From positions 165,107-229,106 of the forward strand of contig JAEWGM010000036.1 of the NCBI GenBank assembly GCA_023388315.1: 64,000 nucleotides of DNA, given 5' to 3'. Shown piece by piece: positions 58,336-64,000 of this stretch. The notes under the pieces were generated by a model. The model worked only from the letters and a program-made list of their open reading frames with translations, had not been told where the DNA came from and made no database searches. This DNA is from Bacteroidota bacterium (GTDB taxonomy: Bacteria; Bacteroidota; Bacteroidia; Bacteroidales; Dysgonomonadaceae). The translations under genes were made by a program, and so were the position numbers. The first letter of the stretch is position 1, and each line of letters begins with the position of its first letter.

Positions 58336-61320
58336 ATGAAAAGAAAACTATTCTTGTTTTTGACCCTGTTCTTTATGGGAATAGGGATTGTGACGGCTCA
58401 AACACAAGTGCGGGGAACCGTAGTGGATGAGAACGGAGAACCTGCCATTGGCGCCACCATTCAGGTAAAAGGCACCACGCAGGGAACGGTTACCGATGTC
58501 GACGGAAATTTTAACCTTAGCGCCCCATCGGGCGGAACGCTCGTAATTTCTTATGTGGGATATGTAACGCAGGAAGTGACAGTGAGTGCAAATGTAAACG
58601 TGACTCTTATTACAGATTCAGAAGTATTGGAAGATGTTGTCGTGATTGGCTACGGGAGCGCCCGTAAAATTTCGGCAACCGTGGGTTCTGTGTCAACTGT
58701 AAGTTCGAGAGACATAGCAGAAAAGCCCATAGCCAATCCAATGGATGCCCTTCAGGGTAAGGTTCCTGGTCTTCAGGTGTATACATCAACGGGTGAGCCT
58801 TCGGAAATGTCTACTATGAGACTGCACGGTGTAGGTTCATTGGGCGCATCTTCTTTGCCATTATTTGTATTGGATGGAATACCTGTGCAAAGAGAAACTA
58901 TCAGAGGATTAAATCCCCAAGATTTTGAAAGTATTTCTGTGTTAAAAGATGCTTCCGCGACTTCAATTTATGGAGCACGTGCTGCAAATGGAGTTATTTA
59001 TATTACAACAAAAAGAGGCAGGACCGGAGAAAGGGCGACTGTATCCATAAAATCCCAATATGGTATTTCTAAATTGGCGAATACTGAATATTATGAGACT
59101 TTTATGAATACCAAAGAACTTACTGATTTTTGGTTGGATGTAGGCTATAGAACTCCTGAACAAATAAAAACATTATTAGAAACATATCCTAATGATTATA
59201 GATGGGATAAATTTTATTACAAAGATAGTGCTCCAACATATCAAACAGATATTTCTGTTTCTGGAGGTTCTGGTAGTACTAATTATTATATCTCTGGTAA
59301 TTATTTCTTCCAGGATGGGTTGGCTTATAGATCAAACTTCGATAGATATACGTTACGTGCAAATATTAATTCACGTGCTAATGACTGGTTAAGATTTGGA
59401 TTAAACAGTTCAATAGGAACTGATAAATATGAAAGTAACCCATATGGAACGAATAGCACAAACAGAGGATTAGCTTTGTTGGCTCCACCTTTTTACAGTC
59501 CTTATGATAAAGATGGAAAAGAATACCCCGATATGATACCGGGTTGGAATAGATATAACCCGAAATATCTTGCCGATATGCATCCGAACCCTAATGGGTC
59601 TGTTCATTTAAACTTATCGGGCTTCATTCAAATCAATCCTTTTGAGGGTTTAACGTTGAAATCTCAAATGGGTTTAGAAGGCTCAGATTTTAGAGCAACA
59701 TCCACTAGGTTGCCTAGTTATAAAGGGAGTTTAAATAATGGTTCTCAACAAGAAGATTTTAGAAGAAGGATAAATAAAACAATAACAAATACTGCTGAAT
59801 ATAAATTTTCTTTTAATGAGAAACATAATTTTATAGCACTTCTTGGACAAGAATGGGTAGATTACAGCAGTATGCATTTTATGGGGCGTTCAACTGGTCA
59901 GAATGACGATAGATTAACGTTGTTATCAGCAGGCACTGCAGGTAAAGAGGTTAGCTCGTCCCTTATTGAATATGCATTCCTTTCTTATTTCGGAAGATTA
60001 GAATATGATTTTCAAGAAAAATATTATCTTGATTTCTCTTTACGTCAAGATGGTTCATCTCGTTTTGGTAAAGACAATAGAACAGCTTTATTTTGGGCTA
60101 CTGGTGCAATGTGGCATGCTAAAAAAGAGGATTTTTTAAAAGATGTTGACTGGTTAAAACAATTGACTTTTAAAGTTAGTGTGGGAACTAGTGGTAATGC
60201 TGAAATTGGTAACTATAATTCTTATGCTTTAGTAGGTACTTCAGAGTATGATGTTCATTATGGAACTACTACAACTAATCAGTACAACGGCAGACCGGGA
60301 TGGAATGTAGAAACTCCAGGTAACAATTTGTTGGCTTGGGAAGAACAGATAAAATCGACGTTTGGTGTGAAATTTGATTTGTTTGGAAGATTGCGAACAG
60401 ATATTGAATTTTATAACAGGGTTACTTCCAATATGTTGATTGATGTGCCTTTCCCGTATACTTCAGGTTTTCCAGAAATTACGCAAAATGTGGGTAAATT
60501 GAAGAATACAGGTGTAGATATGCGTGTGGATTTTGATGTTTGGAAAGATAGGAAAAATAATTACATAACTCCATACTTTAACTTCAATTATAACAAAGAT
60601 AAAGTAACAGAATTATTCCAAGGTAAAGATTACTGGATTATTCCTAATACAGGTGTTTGCTGGGCAGTAGGAGAACCAATATCTTATTTCTATCCCATTT
60701 TTGCACAAGTGAATCCGAAAACCGGACTTTCAGAATGGTATTTGCCTGGTGATGATATCTCTGTTAATCAGCAGGACCCAAATGAGGTGACATCTGTTTT
60801 TAGTGATGCGGCATTAGAGCAGAATACAGGTATATCAAGATATGCACCAATGAATGGAGGTTTTGGTTTAAACGCATCATATAATGGTATCTATTTACAA
60901 GTTGATTTTTCTTTTTCTTTAGGAAAATACCTCATTGTGAATGATAAATATTTCTTTGAGAATCCCACAGCTTTTCCCGGATTTAACCAAAGACGTAATA
61001 TCTTAAATTATTGGAAAAAAGAAGGCGATGTAACAGAGTTTCCTAAATATGACGGACGTTTATTTACTCAATTTGATTCTAGAATGATAGAAAATGCCTC
61101 ATTTACACGTCTGAAAAATTTGACTGTTGGTTATGAAGTTCCTGATAGATTAGTAGGAAGAACAAATTTCTTTAAGTCTGCAAAAGTTTTTGTTACTGGT
61201 CGTAACTTGTTGACATTTACGAAATTTACAGGGCCTGACCCAGAGGTGGATTCTAATTTAACTCTTGGTGTAAATCCAAATACTAAACAATACACCTTAG
61301 GGGTTGAACTTACATTTTAA
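58336..61320 (+). CDS. SusC/RagA-family TonB-dependent outer-membrane transporter
   Basis: A 994-residue outer-membrane importer. Signal peptide MKRKLFLFLTLFFMGIGIVTAQ; N-terminal carboxypeptidase-regulatory-like domain (VRGTVVDENGEPAIGATIQV, residues about 24-98); TonB-box region EDVVVIGYGSARK (about 104); plug with GARAANGVIYITTKRG (about 213); C-terminal barrel of over 700 residues ending VNPNTKQYTLGVELTF. It forms a lidded pair with the SusD-like lipoprotein to import glycans or peptides. The start MKRKLF at 58336 is chosen over 58312. From about 58900 onward the codon use turns clearly A+T-rich, unlike the first 560 bases. Confidence 0.94.
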   Translation: MKRKLFLFLTLFFMGIGIVTAQTQVRGTVVDENGEPAIGATIQVKGTTQGTVTDVDGNFNLSAPSGGTLVISYVGYVTQEVTVSANVNVTLITDSEVLEDVVVIGYGSARKISATVGSVSTVSSRDIAEKPIANPMDALQGKVPGLQVYTSTGEPSEMSTMRLHGVGSLGASSLPLFVLDGIPVQRETIRGLNPQDFESISVLKDASATSIYGARAANGVIYITTKRGRTGERATVSIKSQYGISKLANTEYYETFMNTKELTDFWLDVGYRTPEQIKTLLETYPNDYRWDKFYYKDSAPTYQTDISVSGGSGSTNYYISGNYFFQDGLAYRSNFDRYTLRANINSRANDWLRFGLNSSIGTDKYESNPYGTNSTNRGLALLAPPFYSPYDKDGKEYPDMIPGWNRYNPKYLADMHPNPNGSVHLNLSGFIQINPFEGLTLKSQMGLEGSDFRATSTRLPSYKGSLNNGSQQEDFRRRINKTITNTAEYKFSFNEKHNFIALLGQEWVDYSSMHFMGRSTGQNDDRLTLLSAGTAGKEVSSSLIEYAFLSYFGRLEYDFQEKYYLDFSLRQDGSSRFGKDNRTALFWATGAMWHAKKEDFLKDVDWLKQLTFKVSVGTSGNAEIGNYNSYALVGTSEYDVHYGTTTTNQYNGRPGWNVETPGNNLLAWEEQIKSTFGVKFDLFGRLRTDIEFYNRVTSNMLIDVPFPYTSGFPEITQNVGKLKNTGVDMRVDFDVWKDRKNNYITPYFNFNYNKDKVTELFQGKDYWIIPNTGVCWAVGEPISYFYPIFAQVNPKTGLSEWYLPGDDISVNQQDPNEVTSVFSDAALEQNTGISRYAPMNGGFGLNASYNGIYLQVDFSFSLGKYLIVNDKYFFENPTAFPGFNQRRNILNYWKKEGDVTEFPKYDGRLFTQFDSRMIENASFTRLKNLTVGYEVPDRLVGRTNFFKSAKVFVTGRNLLTFTKFTGPDPEVDSNLTLGVNPNTKQYTLGVELTF

Positions 61321-61338
61321 CAATAAAAAAACATTATT

Positions 61339-62826
61339 ATGAGAATATATAATAAATTTTCACTAGTTCTAATTTTGCTTGTGGCATTGGCTTCTTGCGA
61401 TTTAGATAGATTTCCACATGATAAAATTGATTCCGGTCAAGCTTTTCAGTCAATAAAAGATGCTGAAAACTGGAATAACGGGGTATATGCTTTTTTTAGA
61501 GCGAGACAATATGGTATTTTTACATATTCCCAAGATGTACAAGCAGATCAATTAAATGCATCATTGGATTTTGGTAATAGAAATGGCGAGCTTCATCGCT
61601 GGACTACCTTTAATGCTGGAAGTTATACCATTAGGGATACTTGGTATAAATATTATACTGCTATTAATAATCTCAATATGATTTTAGAGAATTATAAAAC
61701 GATTCAGTTAGAAAAGGATGAAGATAAAGCTCTTTTAAACAGATATACAGGTGATGCTTATTTTGCAAGGGCTTATTATTATTTTGAGTTAGCCCAACGT
61801 TGGTCTGAAGCATATGATCCTGCTACAGCAGCCACCACTCTTTCAGTTCCCATTATTACTACTTATGATTATACACAAATGCCGGCTAGGTCTACATTGA
61901 AAGATGTATATGATCTAATTTTAAGTGATTTATCGCAGGCGAAAACATTGCTGGCAAATATTCAAGGTGAAAAAGGGGCAAAAAAATTCACAATAGATGC
62001 AGTTGTTGCTTTAGAAGCACGGGTAAAAATAAATATGAAAGATTGGACGGGAGCTTATAATGCTGCAAACTCATTAATTACAGGAGGTAAATATCCCTTG
62101 ATTAATAATCAGACGACATTCAAGCAAATGTGGGAAAATGATTTGGGTCAAGAAGTCATTTTACAACTACACGTTGCTAAACCGGACGAACTTGCCAACA
62201 CTAATAGCATTTATTTGGGTTATAATGCTGCTAGTAACTATTATTCACCTGATTTTGTGCCTTCTCAGTGGGTTGTGGACATGTATGATGATAATGATAT
62301 TCGTAAAAATGTATACTTCGATAAAAAGAAAGTCAATTTAGGAGGACTTGACTATAATGATATATATTTGGTAAATAAATATCCGGGTAACCCTGAATTA
62401 TTTACGGCAGCTAATACTAATTACCAGCATGCTCCCAAAGTTTTCCGTATAGCAGAAATGTATTTAATCGCAGCCGAGGCAGCATCACACAGTTCCGCAT
62501 CCAACGCGCTTATAGCCTTGAATAGTTTGAGACAAGCAAGAGGGCTGGATGCGCTGAGTAATTTGTCTGGTGTAGCATTGACACAGGCTATAAAAGATGA
62601 GCGTTTTAGAGAACTTGCTTTTGAGGGTTTCCGTTTATTCGATTTAAAGCGTTGGGGAGAAGGTTTTGAAAGGCGTGATCCTCAAAATGAATTAATGCTA
62701 TCAACAGGAAATGATTTCATTAACAAAAGAGTGGGGGCAAATGACGACAAATTTGTATGGGGCTTGCCATCAAACGATATTACTATAAATCCTAATCTTA
62801 AAGATCAGCAAAATCCCGGTTGGTAA
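61339..62826 (+). CDS. SusD/RagB-family surface lipoprotein
   Basis: A 495-residue lipoprotein that caps the SusC channel and binds the substrate. The lipobox LASC has its Cys at about 20. The family N-terminus is SCDLDRFPHDKIDSGQAFQS, with helical TPR-like repeats in the middle (GDAYFARAYYYFELAQRWSEA at about 134). The C-terminal RagB domain includes LIAAEAASHSSASNALIALNSLRQARG (about 377) and ERFRELAFEGFRLFDLKRWG (about 418). It follows susC by 18 bases. Base composition is A+T-rich like the susC 3' part. No glycosidase, protease or regulator is encoded next to the pair, so the substrate cannot be guessed. Confidence 0.94.
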   Translation: MRIYNKFSLVLILLVALASCDLDRFPHDKIDSGQAFQSIKDAENWNNGVYAFFRARQYGIFTYSQDVQADQLNASLDFGNRNGELHRWTTFNAGSYTIRDTWYKYYTAINNLNMILENYKTIQLEKDEDKALLNRYTGDAYFARAYYYFELAQRWSEAYDPATAATTLSVPIITTYDYTQMPARSTLKDVYDLILSDLSQAKTLLANIQGEKGAKKFTIDAVVALEARVKINMKDWTGAYNAANSLITGGKYPLINNQTTFKQMWENDLGQEVILQLHVAKPDELANTNSIYLGYNAASNYYSPDFVPSQWVVDMYDDNDIRKNVYFDKKKVNLGGLDYNDIYLVNKYPGNPELFTAANTNYQHAPKVFRIAEMYLIAAEAASHSSASNALIALNSLRQARGLDALSNLSGVALTQAIKDERFRELAFEGFRLFDLKRWGEGFERRDPQNELMLSTGNDFINKRVGANDDKFVWGLPSNDITINPNLKDQQNPGW

Positions 62827-62844
62827 TAATATTGTGTATAATTA

Positions 62845-62879
62845 AAAAATGGGCGCATAAAGTATGCGTCCATTTTTTT
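62845..62879 (+). terminator. Terminator after susD
   Basis: ATGGGCGCATA-AAG-TATGCGTCCAT framed by an A run and a T run, 20 bases past the stop. Confidence 0.85.
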
Positions 62880-63012
62880 AATTCTCATAAAGTGCTTTTC
62901 ATTATCTAATTTCTGAATTGACTAGCTTCTTTAACTGTTATTGCTTAAACTCATAGTTGCCGCTAAAACGGCGTGCGTGCCTATACATCTTCTCCGTCCG
63001 ATTTATAAGAGA

Positions 63013-63201
63013 CTAATCCAATATAAAATCTATAACAGTAGAGACAGCATGTTCACAAATTCCAACAATATTTCCATTGCATGTACAACCAACTATTTTG
63101 TCGTTTTTATCTTTTTTAAAAGTGCAGGAAGAGCATTGTTGTCCGAAATTAGAACTTAATTTACAACTATGTGTTTCTGCTTGTGTGGCATAATTATTCA
63201 G
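63013..63201 (-). pseudogene. Cys-rich peptide gene, 3' remnant
   Basis: Read on the minus strand, about 62 codons end in TAG at 63013: NNYATQAETHSCKLSSNFGQ, then QCSSCTFKKDKNDKIVG, CTCNGNIVGICEHAVSTVI, DFILD. Six cysteines and a plausible secreted-peptide style suggest the tail of a small exported peptide, perhaps like Bacteroidota NVEALA-type peptides, but that is a guess. No start codon exists in frame; the upstream part joins the transposase fragment near 63200. It looks like a gene whose 5' end was replaced by the insertion. Confidence 0.4.
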
Positions 63202-63457
63202 CCAACTTGCGGATTTTACGCTCTAAATCACGCTCGCGGGGGCTTGCTGTTTGTTCTTCATTCATCGCTCCTGTTATTACCTGTTGCTCAGAACTCGGTT
63301 TACAAACCCCAAATTTACGCATCCAACGGTAAATATTGTTATTTCCCCCAAAATTATATTTCTTTTTTAACTCTGATTGGCTGATATCCGTACTTAAATA
63401 CTCTTCTACGATTTGAAGCGCCAATTCGTCCGAAATTTTCTTTACAGTTCTTCTCAT
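63194..63457 (-). pseudogene. IS3-family transposase OrfA fragment
   Basis: An 87-codon frame beginning MRRTVKKISDELALQIVEEY with a helix-turn-helix (DISQSELKKKYNFGGNNNIYRWMRKFGV), typical of IS3-family OrfA in Bacteroidota. It stops after RERDLERKIRKLAE, where complete proteins continue with a leucine-zipper region, and no OrfB follows. The bases just upstream of its start (63458-63481, TGTCCTAAATTATG) may be the terminal repeat of the element. It is a truncated, inactive copy. Confidence 0.75.
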
Positions 63458-63748
63458 TGTCCTAAATTATGTTTACCCACTTGGCGCAGATATACAATCC
63501 TTCCCCTTCCCCCGCTGAAATACACCCCCCCCCTAACCATTAAAAAAGAATAAAAAACCAAAAAAATACTTGCCCGTTATCAAAAAAATACATATTTTAG
63601 CCCTGCCCCTTTAAAATTACGTGTAAACCCTATAAAACCAAATAATTAGGGTTTGCTGAAAAACTTCAGGCTACTTTTACAAAATAGTATAACGGCGATA
63701 ACTTTCCGTGTAGTTTTCTTTGAAAAATAAGTTGAAAGAGGCGCACCC

Positions 63749-63916
63749 GCTGGCGCGGATTTGTAATCCGTGCCCTTCCCGCACAAAGCCGCTTGGTTGC
63801 GCAAACCTCGCCAAGTCTCCAAGTCGCCGTGTCTGCGAAAACGAAAGCAAAGCCACCGTGTCCGACAATCGGTGGATCATCTTCCTATCTGCTGGCGCGG
63901 ATTTGTAATCCGTGCC
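63749..63916. repeat. Dispersed palindromic repeat, two direct copies
   Basis: GCTGGCGCGGATTTGTAATC and the following CGTGCC occur at 63749-63774 and again at 63891-63916. Each contains the hairpin CGGATT-TGT-AATCCG. Between them another hairpin, CCACCG ... CGGTGG, lies at 63853-63874. The region 63458-64000 has no recognised gene; its frames are repeat artefacts. Confidence 0.65.
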
Positions 63917-64000
63917 TTTCCCGCCATCGTCTCCCGTCATAAACTCGCCCTCCCGCCAAGCCTTAAGCAATTCCAAACTTCTATGCCCATAAACCCTGCA

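Noticed and set aside
63677..63976. Minus-strand frame of 99 codons at the right edge
   Set aside because: It covers two copies of a dispersed palindromic repeat; the repeated HGLQIRASG phrase comes from the repeat.

Overview
The window looks like chromosomal DNA of an anaerobic, fermentative member of the Bacteroidota, most likely order Bacteroidales. The seen evidence is a SusC/SusD pair, many promoters of the Bacteroidota TAnnTTTG type, A-rich translation starts, a diphosphate-dependent phosphofructokinase, and a lysyl-tRNA synthetase with the extra C-terminal tail usual in that phylum. A Dysgonomonadaceae-like host would fit a bifurcating hydrogenase set, but that is inference. No rRNA, tRNA or CRISPR array was recognised.

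Positions 1-6.9 kb run on the minus strand. lysS-gpsA-pgi form one operon. A separate promoter then drives a toxin-antitoxin pair whose toxin stop overlaps a HAD phosphatase, which in turn overlaps a transglutaminase-like lipoprotein cut by the window edge. From 7.1 to 16.5 kb, on the plus strand, lies a large [FeFe]-hydrogenase operon. A regulatory block (two DRTGG proteins, two GHKL ATPases, a PHP protein and a sensory-type hydrogenase-like Fe-S protein) is followed by a thioredoxin-like subunit, hydB, hydA and hydC, the parts of an electron-bifurcating NAD(H)/ferredoxin hydrogenase. A DUF559 endonuclease gene, flanked by GC-rich inverted repeats, sits between hydB and hydA. From 16.6 to 23.8 kb, facing it, the minus strand carries the H-cluster maturation genes hydG, hydF and hydE, with a rhuM-like gene, a HAD phosphatase and a methyltransferase in the same transcription unit, then a DUF2891 gene.

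Positions 23.9-43.9 kb are mostly housekeeping: a Tat-exported oxidoreductase, a polytopic membrane protein, dapA, an SGNH hydrolase, riboflavin synthase, a REP-associated transposase inside its own palindromic repeats, a nitroreductase, an envelope group (outer-membrane protein, TPR protein, LptC, a CNNM/CBS protein, a PpiD-like foldase), PPi-phosphofructokinase, and sucA-sucB.

Positions 44-46.4 kb and 54.2-54.9 kb are mosaics of short hairpin repeats in both orientations. One block surrounds a small lipoprotein gene and carries duplicated copies of the sucB 3' end. Between them lie a UvrD/PcrA helicase, two related small outer-membrane proteins, tdk, mutS and a sirtuin. After the second mosaic come an MNT/HEPN pair, two FKBP isomerases, and a SusC/SusD pair without any glycan enzyme. 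The window ends in insertion-sequence debris fused to the tail of a cysteine-rich peptide gene.

The most noteworthy themes are the hydrogenase regulatory block, the DUF559 cassette that mirrors the REP/transposase arrangement 15 kb away, and several unannotated hairpin or MITE-like elements.
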